64,000 nt of DNA from Kappaphycus alvarezii (GCA_002205965.3 NADL03000039.1:522142-586141), one strand, 5' to 3'; positions 40,568 to 54,000 are shown, counted from the first letter of the stretch. Program-made: numbers and translations. Notes: generated by a model not told the origin, from the sequence alone.

Positions 40568-42720
40568 CATGGGTCTCAACACTGCTCGTATAACGTTCAC
40601 AGGGGCAAGAGTGAAAACGTTGAGGAGTTTCTTATACATATGTCAACGTTGTGATGCGTGAGAAGAGCGATGAAGAGAAGGCCGCAAGTATCTTTGCCTA
40701 TCTTCATGGTGACGCAAAGCACAAATGTAAGTCCAAGTTTATCGACGGGTAGTCTCTTAACGGGAATGGGAGTAACTTCGGTGAGGTATGTGAGTGGCTT
40801 GTGAAAGAGTATGCTAAGGAGGTAGAACCAGATGAGATGATTCGTACCGCCATAGAGGCCCGGCTCAACTTCGACGATTTGTTAAGCTCATTGGTGTACT
40901 TGTGTGATCTCTATGAAAAGGCCGGGTTCAACTCCCAAGCCACGTACGGAATGCTGCGTAAGACGGCGATGGGAGATAAGCGGCTCTCCGATTTACTCAT
41001 CAAGGGCCCTCACATTTTTAATGACCTGAAGGATACCATAGTAGAATTTGTCAAAAATTCGGAAATGTTTAGGTCAGTGAGTGGGGCACCGGGGAAAACC
41101 GTGCATCGATCTCTATCGCACATCCTGAAAAGAATTATCAAAGGCCGGCTACTAGTGCAGCGGCATTAGAATCTGTCAGGAGCGATGTCAAAAACTTGGA
41201 AGAAAGGTTGGAAAACCGATTCGATAATCGACTTGACATGATAACCTCGCAGTTGGAAAGCCTTACTCTTACCATTAAGAAGAACCAGTCTGGGGCCCCT
41301 AAGGCCGCAGAAGTCTGTTCTTACTGTTACAAGCCTGGACGCTTTGCAAATAGGTGTCCTGATAATCCACATAGAAACACTCGTTGCGGAAATTGCGGAC
41401 GATATGGACATCACCAAAGTAACTGCTGGTCTAAAGATAACAGAAGAGCAAATGTATCGGACGCGAAGAGTGAGTCAGGACCAAAGATGAAAATTCTACA
41501 AAACCGAAAGGATCAAAGGTTGACGGATGCCGGTAACGTTTCCATCGCTGAATAAATCAGTCAAATGAATGTGACAAAAAAGGGATGGGGAAGGGAACAT
41601 TTAATCAAAACTCCTAGGCTAGATTATTGAATGCTGGAGCATATCCCAGCACCTGTACCTCCTCGAGTCATAATGTCTGATTACATTGTTCCAGGAGTGG
41701 GAAACATTTCGGCCAAGAAGACAAAAAAGAGTAAGAAATTTAAGAGTATTTCGAAGGACGTACTAGAATATGTGAAGAAGTACAATTGGTAACTGAGCTT
41801 GCATCTGCCCCAAGTAGAATAACGTTTGGTCAACTTTTGAGGGGCGACGCAGAGGATGCCAGAAAAAACTCAAAAAAATTATCAGGTCTAATAAGTCCGC
41901 TAAGGATAAGAAACTGTTTCTTCAATCGGCCTCGACAGCTCCAAGACGTCTTAAGCTGGTATCAGTCGAAGTATTAGGAATGAAAACCCAAGCTTTTTTC
42001 GACTCGGGCGCCGTTCCAAACCAATTTCAGAATCTTTGGTGACAGACCAAGGTCTTCAAATTATTCAAACTACTCGAAGAATAACTGTGGCGGATGAACC
42101 GTCTCAAAATGCATGGGCCCTGTTGACAAGGTTTCCGTGTTCTTTAGAGGACTCTAAAGTTGATGTAGACTTTCTTGTCATGCCGGATCTCCCTTTCGAT
42201 GCAATCATTGGCTGCCCTACCATGAAAAGACCAGGGACATGCATTGACTTGGGCAACCAAATCGTTTCAGTTAATATTGACGGCAGAACTGTGAAGATGC
42301 CCCTGGATTTCGACAAAAGCACACATCCGGAAGATCTGAGAGAAACAGACAGTGAATATTTCACTTCGAGCTATGACAGCGAAGATTTCGAACCAAATAA
42401 CACTTTTGAAAGTGAAAAAGGGTACGCTCGGGGGATAATGAACATGGCATGGGATGATTATGAATCTGGGTTTGAAACAGATGAACACTGGAATCCTAGG
42501 GTAGGTTTGGCACCTGAATGTGTTTCTTTTTGCGATAATATCGAATCAAAGGACGGAATTCAGAGCATAAAAGAAGATTAAATTCGCAAAAAAACAATAA
42601 TATGTCGAATTCCATATCTGAAGATGTGAGCGTGCCGGAAGAGGTCCTTCCAAATTTGGAGGGTGAGGATCAAGAAGAGGACAAGCGCCAAATTTGAGAA
42701 ATTCAAGAAAACATTACAGA
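40568..42720 (+). pseudogene. Element III gag and protease remnant
   Basis: Recognisable capsid-like segment (40,801-41,169), knuckles CSYCYKPGRFANRC (His replaced by Arg) and CGNCGRYGHHQSNC near 41,310-41,415, and protease remnant FDSGAVP near 42,000 and FDAIIGCP near 42,200. Multiple stops, including one in the N-terminal region near 40,750. Confidence 0.8.
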
Positions 42721-45200
42721 CCCTTCCAGCCTCCGCCTCAATGAAAATATACGATATGTTAACATCTTCCAAAGTAATTGCATGGAACGTTTCAGATATA
42801 AGACAAGCAAGTGTACCGGTCACTCACTCATTTGAACTTACCGAAACTCAACCAATTTACCACAGTCCTAGACGTCAACCGCCGAAATATGACCAATTTA
42901 CGTCAGAGAATGTTACAAGTATGCTGGAAAATGATATGATTCGACCAGTTTCATCCCCATGGTCATTTACGGTTGTGATAGCACCAAAGAAGGATAGGAA
43001 ACTTCGCTTTTGCGTCAATTACCGACAGCTGAACCAGAGAATGGTACCCGATCGATTTCCGATTCCAAATATGGAGGAAACATTCGAAGACTTGAAGGAC
43101 TGGAGATACTTCACCTCAATGATCTTTACACTGGCTATTGGCAGATTCCATTGGATGACAAATGTGAGGAAAAAACAACTTTTACCAGCAAAGCGATACA
43201 TTCAGGTTCGAAGTGATGCCTTTTGGTCTCATGAATGCACCAGCTACATTCCAAAGAATGATGAACGAGGTTTTGAAAGGACTTCCATTCGCAAGAGTCT
43301 ATATCGATGATGTGTTAATATTCTCAAAAACCTTGGATCAGCACATATCGGATGTCAATTCAGTAGTGGAGAGAATAGCGGCATACAGCCTGAAAATTAA
43401 GTTCAGCAAATGCTTCTTTGCGAAAACATCTATCCAATTGTTCGGTTATATCGTCGATCAAGAGGGAATTAAAGTGGATCCAGAGAAAACGAGAAAATCA
43501 AGTGTGCACCAAGACCCGCCTCAAATACGGAGGTTCGAATCTTCTTAGGACTGGCCTCATATTGCAGAAGAGTTATCAAAAATTTCGCCAAGACTGCAGC
43601 ACCGTTGCATGACAGCACTACGAAGAACGGAAAATTTTACTGGAACAAGGAAATGGAAACTGCATTTGAGGAGCTTAAAGATAAGCTATGTGTCTCCCCA
43701 GTGCTCATGTATCCAGATTTCAAGAGACCATTTGTTGTGGAGACAGATGCCTCAGAACGGTCTTTGGTGCCGTTTTGTCCCAAAAAGATGAAAACGGAAG
43801 ACTACACCCTGTCCAATTCGCAACTCGCACTCTGAATGATGCGGAAAGTAGATACTCATTCTGCGAAAAATAAGCTCTCGCTGTTGTCTTCACACTGAAA
43901 AAGTTTTGCGTGTACCTTTTATCACTCGAGAAATTTGTCTTGATAAATGATCACCAGGCACTTAAGAAAGCATTCCAAAAGAAAGATGTACATCACCGCT
44001 TGGCCCGATGGCTCGAAATTTTCGCAGAATATCGGTTTGAAATTGTGTATAGCCCGGACGCAATAATCATCCTGCCGATTACCTATCCGCTTGAGGGATC
44101 CACTGATTCCAAATGAAAAGGCTTCCGAGGATATCGTCGGAGTTGCCAGGGGCAAGTGCCGAACAATAACGAGTACGAAGCTAATATTCACGGACTAATT
44201 AAATTCCTTGATGGACTAGAAATGAGAAAGGTTGATCTGGAACATAGACATTGGGTACGCAGGAATCAAAAGGCTTTTACATTGTAGAATGGGAAACTCT
44301 TCCGACACACTAAAGCCGGTCCTCGACTAGTGGCCCCTATGAAAGAAAGAATGAAGATCCTGCGGACTTTTCATGATGAGTTAGGGCATTGGAATCTCAA
44401 ACAACCAAAACAATCATTACGAGAGATTATGGTGGCCCAGATATTCGTGGGGACGTCTATAATTTCGTGAAAAGCTGCGACAACTGTTAAAAATTCACTC
44501 CGATGCGAAAGTATAAGACAACTCTAAGCTTTCCAGTTTCCGATCTTTTTGAAACATTCTCAATTGACTTTGCCGGCCCATTCAAGGAAACCTCTTCCGG
44601 AAACAAGTATCCCCTTATAGGGGTGGAACATCTTACTGGATGGCCAATGCAGTTGCAGTTGAGGAGGCCAATGCTGAAGTTGTCCTGAGATTTATCGAAA
44701 AAGAAATAACTGAACCGTTTGGTCTTCCAAAAAGGATCATCTCAGATGACGCCCTTTGTTTTACTGCAATTTCACTGCTTCGTTTCTTGGAAAGAAAAAG
44801 GTATTCAGCTAAAGACAGTTCTCCCATACGCTTCTTTGTCCAACGGGAAAGCGGAGAGGATGGTTGGAACCATCAAACGAGCAATATCGAAAACTATGTC
44901 GGAGAATGAAATCCAGTGAAAAGATGCCTTACTAAAAGTGTCACACGGCTTTCGCCGAAGAAGAGGAAGAAGTGGACGGTCACTGTTCGAGCTAATGTAC
45001 GGAAGGGCTCCTAGAATGTTACAGAGAGACATGGAAACAAATATTATCGATGAAGAACGTAGAGAAGTCGAAATACTGGCCATCGAAGGCTGGAGATCAC
45101 ACCGCGCGCTAACAAAGACAAGAATAAGGATGAAGAGCCTCCAGTCCAAATGTTTTCAGTCGGCCCTAAAGTACTTGTAGCACACGGAAAGTACATGCAA
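42721..45200 (+). pseudogene. Element III RT, RNase H and integrase remnant
   Basis: RT KLRFCVNYRQLNQ near 43,000 and VYIDDVLIF near 43,300; RNase H TDASERSLV near 43,745; integrase SIDFAGPFKET near 44,560 and NGKAERMVG near 44,840. Frames broken many times. Useful as the outgroup showing which bases are missing in element I. Confidence 0.85.
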
Positions 45201-45429
45201 CAGGCTGTAAAGTAACCGGCCTTCCAAAAAAGTACTCGAACCCTTTCATCGTCACGGAGGAAAGACACCCACACTATAAGCTCTGTTCAAGCTCAGGGAA
45301 GAGATCAAAGAGGGCCATCCATGCACCTCGTCTGGTCCCTTACCATCTGAGGCCTGAAGAATTACTCCTCACACAGGATTTTGCGCACGCGCACGGGGCA
45401 TACTCATCTTTAACTATAGAATAATTCCT

Positions 45430-46511
45430 ATGGGAGGAGAAAGGGACTGGGAATGGATCATATCGAGTACGCGGGACTACTACGAACTCCACGTAATCAT
45501 CCATTTCTACATTGATATATGCCTATGTTTTCGTACGTTAAACGGACCATTGCTACCTCAAAAGATTCCGACTATTAATAAGAGTCCTATTTTCATTCCA
45601 ACACGGAAGTTTCACGGAAGCAGGTCCAGAGTTTGTGGAAGTAACATATCATTACTCTATAGGAAGGTATGGAATGGTAGCTATCGGAGACTTGTCGCAA
45701 ACGTATCTGAACATTGTCCGTCTATTTACGTATTTCTCAAGAACAAACAAGATGTGCGACTGAGAGGTTACGCTTAACCCCTGATATGGAATATCGACTG
45801 GTCCCATATTCTTATGGGACCTTTATGGTTCCCCGCCACAAATTGGGAACATTGAGGGTGGCCAAGATCCTCCCGAAGCAGTGATGGTGACCGGAGGAGG
45901 ACCTTTGGGAGAAAATAACCCGCCCAGAAGAGGTTCTGGTCGTCCCCCAAGAGGACCTCGTGCAGGTCCCAGTACGTCAGGAACTGGTCGGGGCCATTAA
46001 TCGCTACAGCCGGCCACAACTTCATCTCTAGCCCTCCTTCACAACTATGCACAGCATACAGTTGGTAGAAGAAGATTACCTTTTTGGTTGCGCAATATCT
46101 CCGAGGACGCGAACGATGCGAAGTCATTTCTTATTTCATGATAAGCATCTGTTTATGTTTTCGGGCGCTACATGGAACGCACTTATCTTACGAAGAGTCG
46201 TTCTTGATGATGCTTGTCTTCTTTTCTTATCAGCATCCATTCCTCCGGCATCTTCTAGAAGAGTTTGCATATCATATATATTTTCTCACTCTTGGAAGAT
46301 TCGCAAGAATCACGGAAGAAGAATTTATTCAACCCCACCTCGATGTCATCAAACCAATATATGAGGCTATGCTACAAAGTGAGGTACCGGTAATGCAAAC
46401 TTACATTTCGGAGCACATATTGGTAATCAGTTGCATCCGTACCCGTTTGAAAGACCTTACATTTTATCAATAAGACAGCGAACGCTAACGGAAACAGAAG
46501 AAGAACAATAG
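45430..46511 (+). pseudogene. Element III post-integrase duplicated domain
   Basis: Repeat 1 begins near 45,490 (HFYIDICLCFRTLNGPLL), the Gly/Pro linker is at about 45,880-46,010, repeat 2 at 46,139-46,460 (ISICLCFRALHGTHL...), acidic tail near 46,500. Both repeats are preserved relative to element I, so the duplication predates the split of these copies. Confidence 0.7.
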
Positions 46512-46547
46512 AGACGATCCGGGGCGTTCGTCTTGAGCGGGAGGGCG

Positions 46548-47026
46548 TGATATGCGCAAATTTGCACACGAAAAAAATCTAGAAGAGGACTATAATTGTA
46601 TACAGTACCGGAATTGGAAGTCGGTTTGACCATTTGCCATCACGGCCAGAGCATTGAGTGAACGATGGCCTCGGGATGACTTGGTGATGGTGAGGGAAAG
46701 GCGAAGGTTGGTCGTATTGATGGCAAAAAGAAGGGGTGAGCTGATGGGTTAGTTCATGGCGGCGGTTGCCTCAACGACGTTGATTCCGAACTTTAAATGC
46801 TGTGAAGTCTTCGAAAAGCATGAGGACCTTGGACTTGTATAGACATGTCATCTATTAATGCCACCGTGTCTTAAAATAAGAATAATCAACCTATGATTTT
46901 GTCACACTGATCCAAACTAAAAATATCTTGCATATTCCGAAGCTGTAAAAATGTCTTGCAAATTACGATACTGTATCCAAAATTGGCCCTCTTCTAATTT
47001 TTTTGTGTGCAAATTTCCACACATCA
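46548..47026. mobile_element. 479-bp terminal-inverted-repeat (MITE or foldback-like) element
   Basis: The left end TGATATGCGCAAATTTGCAC and the reverse complement of the right end TGATGTGTGGAAATTTGCAC match, with the inverted similarity continuing through a (G)AAAAAAATCTAGAAGAGG-like region and TACAGTAYCG for about 65 bp. No coding capacity. A related copy in opposite orientation starts at 63,841. Flanking bases (GGGCG/CCGTC) show no clear target duplication. It starts exactly at the expected 3' LTR start of element III and ends at a LINE-2 fragment. Confidence 0.75.
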
Positions 47027-47938
47027 CCGTCGTCGCCCAAGGCGCGATACATATCAATCCTGACGGGGGAGGAGTATTCGTTTTGGTTGCAGTAAGTGCG
47101 TTATGATGATTTTTCTCGCGCTCTGCGAGTGTTGCTGCAGTACTTGCGGTAACCGTACTTGGCTAAATGTGGCGGCGTGCAGAGTGGTGGGCAACAGTAA
47201 CGTGACGGCGATATCGGTACTGTGAAGCCCGTATGCAGCAGGTATGTAAATGTCCATTCGTAGCGCGGGGGACTCCGAATGCCCAGATGAGTTGGGAACC
47301 TGGTAGAGGAGCGGATGCTCGACGAGGGCGACGATCCCAACTTCCTTGCAGTAGCGGGCAAGAACGTCGCGGAGGATGTGATGACGACGAGTCATTCCGT
47401 CTTCGTATTTGCAGGTCAACGCGTGTTGACCACTTGGATCTAAGGCGGGTGCAGTGTAGGCCGAGCGGCGGGAGCAGACCGGACAGCGATTAGATCCATG
47501 GAATAGCAAGATGCCCATTCGTAGAGTCAGAGCCTATATCCAAGTAGGAGAGGACATGTACGTACCGCGGTGGGGGTGAGGAAGGGAATAAAAAACCGAT
47601 GAGCCGAACTTTTTGTACATAGAGAGGAGCCATGCTCTGTTGCGGGCTGCCGTGGACGATAACAACCTATCAGACCTCGATAGCATGAGTTCAGTTGTGA
47701 TCGCAGACTGAAGCCTTCCGCTGGGGACCGGCGATGAGCAACGCTCGAAAAGAACCGTAGCTGTAAGCGATGAAGACAGCAGCGGATGGCGGGAGGATAA
47801 GAGCAAAATGGTAAACCGAGTGATCTCTTACAAGTAGTGGTCCTGAGAAAAAATGAACAGGTCGGCGATAAGTCCAAAGAATCAATTACAGATGCTGTGT
47901 ATGCAGCCTCGGTAATGTCTGAAGTTTGCAGGAGACCT
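47027..47938 (-). pseudogene. LINE-2 fragment (C-terminal zinc/endonuclease part)
   Basis: Matches LINE-2 positions about 12,243-13,153. Has the zinc signature CPVCSRRSA and HALTCKYEDG near 47,410-47,490, and RMDIYIP near 47,250. More diverged than the two full copies, lacks RT and the 3' tail, and abuts the copia LTR at 47,939. Confidence 0.85.
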
Positions 47939-47939
47939 A

Positions 47940-48268
47940 TATCCTAATATATAGGATGAAATAAAGGGGATCGTATGATTTGGTTGCCTTCGAAGTAGGT
48001 TGTTTTTTGTTGTTGTTGTTCTAGACCGATCATAATTCTCAGTTCCTAGTCCTTTCGACTCCCTTAAAAAGCAGAACTTTCTCAATTACAACCAACTCAA
48101 ATTAACTATCTACTTTGAATCTGCTGGAACTGTTCTTTCTAATTCTAATTGGAGCAGAAACTGTCTATTAATTACAGGTCTCAGGTCTCAGGTGAATTAG
48201 GAATGTCAACAGAATTGGCTGAGTCTTAATTTCAAGTCTTAGATGAATTAGAAATGTGTATTTCAACA
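47940..48268 (-). repeat. Copia 3' LTR
   Basis: Minus strand begins TGTTGAAATACACATTTC at 48,268, directly after a polypurine tract CGAGGGGGAG (48,269-48,278) that follows copia RNase H. Related to, but diverged from, the copia 5' LTRs at 11,370-11,691 and 59,873-60,194. Confidence 0.85.
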
Positions 48269-48842
48269 CTCCCCCTCGGATTCAACCCAATTAACACAAC
48301 TCAGGATACACTCATCTTCTCCTTGAACTTCCAATGCTTGACTGAAGGCAACAAATTGTTCATCACATCAGCGACCATCTCAGTTGTAGGGATGTATTCC
48401 AACGTGACTGTACCTTCTTCAATGTGGTGCTTGAAAAAGTGATATTTGAATTCGATATGCTTTAATCGCTCGTTGACTACCTCCTTTGTCGCGATCTTGA
48501 TAGAAGCCTGGCTGTCAGCACGCACTTTGATCGATATAAAAGTGTTACCCTTCATTCCGAAACCTACGGATAGGCGGCACAACCAAATATCCTCGCGAAC
48601 TGCATAGCTCATCGAAATGTACTCAGCCTCAGCGCAGACTGCGCGAACACTGTCTACTTCTTGCTACGCCATGAAAAAAATCCGCCAAAGTTAAAAAAGT
48701 TGTACCCCCTTGTCTATTTACTCGTTTCCCTGTCGCCTGCGAAGTCAGCGTCAGAATAGCCATGTAAAGTGGCACCATCACCACGGAATAAGATACGGAT
48801 TACGTGTCCTCTTCAAGTAACGTAAGAAGTGCTTAGCAGCGT
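48269..48842 (-). pseudogene. Copia RNase H C-terminus
   Basis: Reads AAKHFLRYLKRT at 48,842-48,805, then HGYSDADFAGDRE-like sequence near 48,740, a frame break, and SYAVREDIWLCRL, KVRADSQASI, RLKHIEFKYHF and EMVADVMNNLLPS down to 48,301. This is the classic copia RNase H end. It is the missing 3' part of the copia element whose gag-RT lies at 55,157-59,789, with the gypsy-B/LINE-1 block between. Confidence 0.8.
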
Positions 48843-50635
48843 GACAGTGACAGCGATCCGCTGAGCGGTCTCCTTGCTGAGTACCCACAACACTCCGTAT
48901 AGTCTCGAATCCCGTCCAGAGAAACGTGGATCGTTGTTGTAGCAATACAGTACCCAAGGGAGCAACTGGGGAAAGAGGTTCCGGACTGCGTTAAAAAAGG
49001 AAGCACGTCTGCACAGGTTGAACGCATTCTTCAGGTCGACCGACAAGAGCGCATATTCAGAGCGTGTACCGAACTTGTTCAGGATGCATCGAACACCGTG
49101 AACTACTGCATCTGTTCCCACTATTGTGGCGATACCAACCTGAAGAGGCTGGAAGTAGGTGGAGGCCTTTTCATTGACCCGAGTAGCAAGGCAGCTACTA
49201 ACTAACCGTCGCAAAGTCTCTCCCACTGCAATGGGGCCCGGAGTCATGTCTTTCTTCGCAAGTGGTGTGAGTGGGGCTCCAGCAATCCATGGGGCGAGGG
49301 CAGTAGGAGCTTTTCCGGGAGCCAGGACGTTCAGAAGTTCTGTTAATGAATCCAAGAATTTCCCCTGCGAGGAAGATGTGGGTGTCCGTAGAAGCTCTTC
49401 GACGTGAGAGGGGCGAAGTCCGGATCCTCCCGGGGCTGAACCGGGTTTGAAAGAGCAAACTGCCCGCAAAAAACTCATCCTTTGTGATCGCTGAGATATC
49501 GGGGGGTGCGGAAGGCGGTTCAAAGTGTTCCTCATCCTCCCGGAGGATTGAGGATGTTTAGCTCGGAGGGCGTCAGACACCGATTTAGTGGCCGGTAACA
49601 CCCCTAGAGATCCTAATGCCTGTGCAGCTTTCCCATATGCTCCTTCGCGGGCGAGTCTCATGGCACGACGGGTGTTGGCCTGTTTCTGTTCCTGGGGCGT
49701 TAAAGTTCGTTTTGTTCGGGAGGTCGCTTGTTGAAGTGCGTTCTGCCATAAGGTTTGGAACTGTCCTGTATTCCACAATTCGAGCCGTTCTCTGATTAAG
49801 TCACTGGTTGATTGGACTTGCGTTTCGACGTTCGAACCGGTAGTACCTGAGGAAGGTGAAGTATTGGAAAGCATCACTGAAGGGAAAAGAAAAACTTTAG
49901 AGAGATTCTCTTCCGCATCATTATGTCGTGTGCACAAGCCCACGCTGCGTCATGCATGGCGACCGACAGGGAGTCACTCAGTGCTGATCGGAATCTTGTA
50001 GGTATATGAGACAACACAGGAATGTGGGTCGTAAAGATGTCCTCATGGCGGGGCAGGGGTTGTGCGTGGAGCGGAGCATGCCCTGGTGAGGGTTGCTGAT
50101 CTGACGCGTGTCCAGTCGTGTGTGCGGGTCGCGGCGGTTGATCGTCGGCGATCGGGCGTGGGACCGGGACCGAAGACTGGCGGGGTTCATCCGCCTGCAA
50201 CTGCGACTTGTGCAACGGAGCGTACTGCCTTGGCCTTGTGTCTACGGTACACTGAGGGCAGTGGACGTACGAGAAGGAGTACAGTCCTTGCGGATCCGGA
50301 CCGTTTACTTTGGAGCCGAGGTATTTGTGATGACAGGCACAGTACCAGTATCCGATTTGAGCTAGACTTTTCTGCAATTTGTGGATCTCATGGCAGCGGG
50401 GCGGACCGTGTCGGGATTGTGGCGTGTGCGTCGTGCGCAGATGGGCCAGCAAGTTTGCGGCAGTCTGGAGTTGCGGCTGGGGCCTGCTGCAGAGGATACA
50501 TTGACCGGGAGTAGGTAGTTCCCGGGTGGTTTGGGGCCTTTTCAAGTTGCGTGTTGAGAGCCAGTAAATGCCGTTGTCACTCGAAGGCCGATGTTCGAGA
50601 GTAAAAGTATTCTTCTTGCCTACGGCCTGTGCCAT
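48843..50635 (-). pseudogene. LINE-1 reverse transcriptase with C2H2 finger, 3'-truncated (copy B)
   Basis: Same gene as 1-1,807. Here the RT part is one continuous frame from 49,943 to its end (SAPGGSGLRPSHVEELL, PIAVGETLRRLV, SVDLKNAFN), while the break lies nearer the N-terminus, near 49,930, where a C of copy A is missing. The frames of A and B complement each other, implying an intact ancestor for this stretch. Truncated after the QQGDPL motif at the copia junction. Confidence 0.75.
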
Positions 50636-51027
50636 GATGCTGTAAGCGCGAACAGTCCACTAGTGACAATTTTCCAATCCCCTGAGGTCCTAGAACAGTG
50701 CACCCTACTAAGCGATTGGACTTACTACTGTACAGTACTGTACAGTGTGCCAATCCTCGGGACTTCCTGTCCTGTACGGTCGGTATGCACTTCAGACCTC
50801 CTTGTTCAAAACTGTAATTGTGACCCGTGCTTCACTGTCAGTTGGTGCGGCAATGCAATCAATGCGGTGCTGCGGATATTGACCGTTCAGAAATTTGAAA
50901 TTTTGTCCTCGTCAGCGGAGGCCACGGGAGCCTGCGGGATAGTCGATGGTCGTTGCGATGAAGAAAGCGCGGTCGGGATGTCGATGTTCCAATCGATCGC
51001 CTTGGCAACGAGAAGCAGGGGGGAACA
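50636..51027. other. Spacer between LINE-1 and gypsy-B (copy B)
   Basis: Uninterrupted version of the copy A spacer; the empty site for the LINE-2 tail is at about 50,766-50,770 (TTCCT). No gene recognised. Confidence 0.5.
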
Positions 51028-54000
51028 TTATTGATTCTTAAAGTGAGGGCCCTGATCTGAGACCCAATTCTGACTGACGTCGAACAAAGAAAACCACTTG
51101 ATCAAACAGGAGGCAGCTGAGGCAGCATCAGCAGCGAGGGTAGGTAGTAACATAATGAATGAAGAATGATCATCTTTGATGATTAATGTGTACGCAGGGC
51201 CCTCCTCACTCGGTCCCGTGTAAAGAAAGTCGAAATGAATAAGTTCATTAGGTTTGTCCGAGTGCAAAGCATGGCCCATGGGACGAGGAACGCGCTGGCC
51301 ACCAACAGTAGACAGGCAATGCAAACATGTGTTGCAGAAAAAAGAAATGTCTGTCTTCATGGATTGCCAAAAGAAGTTGTCCGGGATGTTCTTAAAAGAA
51401 GCATCCGCTCCGCGATGTCCACCACGACCGCAGTGTTCTATAATGCATATGCGTAGCTGCAAGTTAGTAGCTCCTGTAGGTATCCACACAGCACCATGAT
51501 CGTTGACATGAAGGCCATGATCATTGACAGATGATGGTGGGACATCAGCTGATGCGGGAGTACTGGAGGCGATAGCTGCCTTTTGTGCCTCGAGTAGATC
51601 GTGATGGGTTGGCCATCGGAAATCTGGATCTAGTTCGGGCGCGATAGGTGCTGTAAACAGAGCGGACAGCCTCGGTGCGTTTCTTTGAAATTCGGAGGCC
51701 CCCCAGCGGGAAAGCAAGTCCGCCCATACATTGTCATCACCAGCGATATGAACGATAGTGTAGCGGAAGGCCGCAAGTCTCATGGCCCAACGCTCAATTC
51801 GGTTTGACGAATGCTTTGCCAGATTGGGACGAGTAGCAGCTGGATCGGATATGTAGGATAGGTTCTTGTGTTCCGTGAACATCCAGAATCCAGTCGGAGT
51901 GTGGAGAATGTAGTCCAGTCTGGTGACGGACTCAACGATTGCAAAAGCCTCTTTGTCAGCAGTAGACCAACGAAGAGAGCTGCGTCTGAAAGAACCAGAT
52001 AGAAATGATAGAGGCTCGTGCTGTTGGTCTGCGCAGGGAAGGTCCTTGTCTACTGGCGGAATCTGAGTCAAAACGCCGGACCAATGCTTCTCGGAGGCAT
52101 CCGTAAACAGACAGAGTAGCTTATTTGGATCTGGATGAGAAAGTGTTGCGGCATCATGTAGAGCTTGCTTCATATTGAGAAAGGCTTTTCTGTGTTCATC
52201 TGACCAAGAAGTGGATGATAGCATAATCCGGGATGTAGCTGCCTTAGTACGCTTACCCACGGCTGCGTAGAATTCCTCAAGAATTTCCGACAAAGGTGCT
52301 ATTTTGGTTGTAAACTCAGGAACAGCGGAGCGCATCCAGTTGGCTGCACACACAAACTGCTGGAGCTCAGCGCCATTGATGGGTTCCTGGATACCTAGGA
52401 TGGCGGAAAGTCTCTTTGGGTCCAGTCGAATCCCTTCAGCCGAAATGAGCCGCCCGCACCAGTTGACTTGAGGTAGGAAGAGGTGGCATTTCTTTGAGTG
52501 TAACTTAAAGATATCTTCACAGCATAGGCTGAAGAACTTGCGAAGGATCGAGAGGAGTTGTGTAACATCCCTTGCATGAACAAGTATATCATCAAGCCAG
52601 CGCAACAGTGAATTAAGCAGTGTACTATCACAAACCGTTGATAGCGTGCTCTGAAGATAGGCGACTGCATTGCATTGACCATGGAGGACGCTTGTTGGAG
52701 TGTACACCCATCTGGGCAAATAAAGCTTTGACATTCTTGAGACGGTTCTGATAAGAGAAGTTGCCAATAACCGTGACATAAGTCCAGTGTAGCAAAGCAC
52801 TTGTCCCCTGCAAGCTCGTGCATGACAGTTTCCAAATTAGGCATGGGCCAAATTGCTGGGACGGTCTGGGCATTTAGTGCCCTCAGATCGACAGTAAAGC
52901 GAAACTGTTCGGGTCCTGATTTGGGAATGATGAGGGGAGCCGAGGCCCACTCACTGTTCAGGTTACGATAGACAAGTCCAAAAGCTTCCATTTCAGCTAC
53001 CTTTTTCCTCATGAAGGCTAACTGCGGGGAGGAGTAACGGCGAGCTTTAGCCCGCACTGGGTTCGAATTCTGCTTAAGACGAATCACCATTGCAGGCACT
53101 GTGGCTGGTAGATCACTGCCCATCTTGTTACAAAATATGTTGGAGTACTTGCATATGAGGAAACTAAGCTCCTCGTGATGTTCTGCGGGCAGACCTTCAT
53201 CAATAGCTCTTTGCAACATCTGTGACAGGTCACTCTGTACATCAAATTCTATGTGGTCACCAGTTGCCGGCCCCTCGATATCTGACGCAGAATCCGGGTT
53301 GTCTCGATAGAAAACAGGATCCGGTTCTTGAGAACCGCTGCTCACCGACTCATTGCTGCTACCCAGTAAAAGTCTAGATAGACTACCAGGCCTCAAAGGT
53401 GCACAATCTGGCTCGTTGTTGTAGATTGCTGGGGAGAAACCGATGTGGGAAAAATCCGTGTCGCGGAATGTTGCTCGAACAGACGACAAATGTCTATCGA
53501 GATCAAATCCGAGGCTCTGCAGGATAGGGCGCGATAGCAAAACCTCATCCATGTGCTCATCGAACACGAGGTACTCGACATTGCTCAGGCGCAACGGTCC
53601 TGCCAGAGTTTCCAAAGTGATGGAAATACGGGCTTTCCGTTTTGATTCAACAGTGCGAGCTTCCGAAGTGAAGGACGCTGACATGGCCAGTTCCATTCTA
53701 ACAGGTGTTTTGAGTGGAAGTATCTGCACAAAAACTCCGTGTTCAGCGCATTTATCCAGATGTTCGGCACTCAACGCAGCATGGTCGGCACCGTAATCAC
53801 CATTCACAACGACACGAACACAGTCAGCGAGTGTAGTTTTAATACGGCCATTGTCCAAGCCAGGAATGGCGAGCTGGCTCAGGTTTCCATTGGTCCCTCG
53901 CTTAGCTTTGAAATGCGCTTGAAGCAGCTCTCTCGCCTTGGCTTTGTCTGTCTTTGGACAATTTTTCATGAGGTGATATCCATCACACTCTTCAGTGTTT

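Larger units (their letters stand above)
39827..46547 (+). mobile_element. gypsy-A element III, old degenerate copy
   Basis: Colinear with element I from within the U3 ORF (39,827) through the polypurine tract near 46,535-46,547, with many substitutions, stops and indels. It has a long-U3-type partial 5' LTR and the duplicated post-integrase domain, and no 3' LTR: a terminal-inverted-repeat element starts exactly where the LTR should. Older than elements I and II. Confidence 0.9.
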
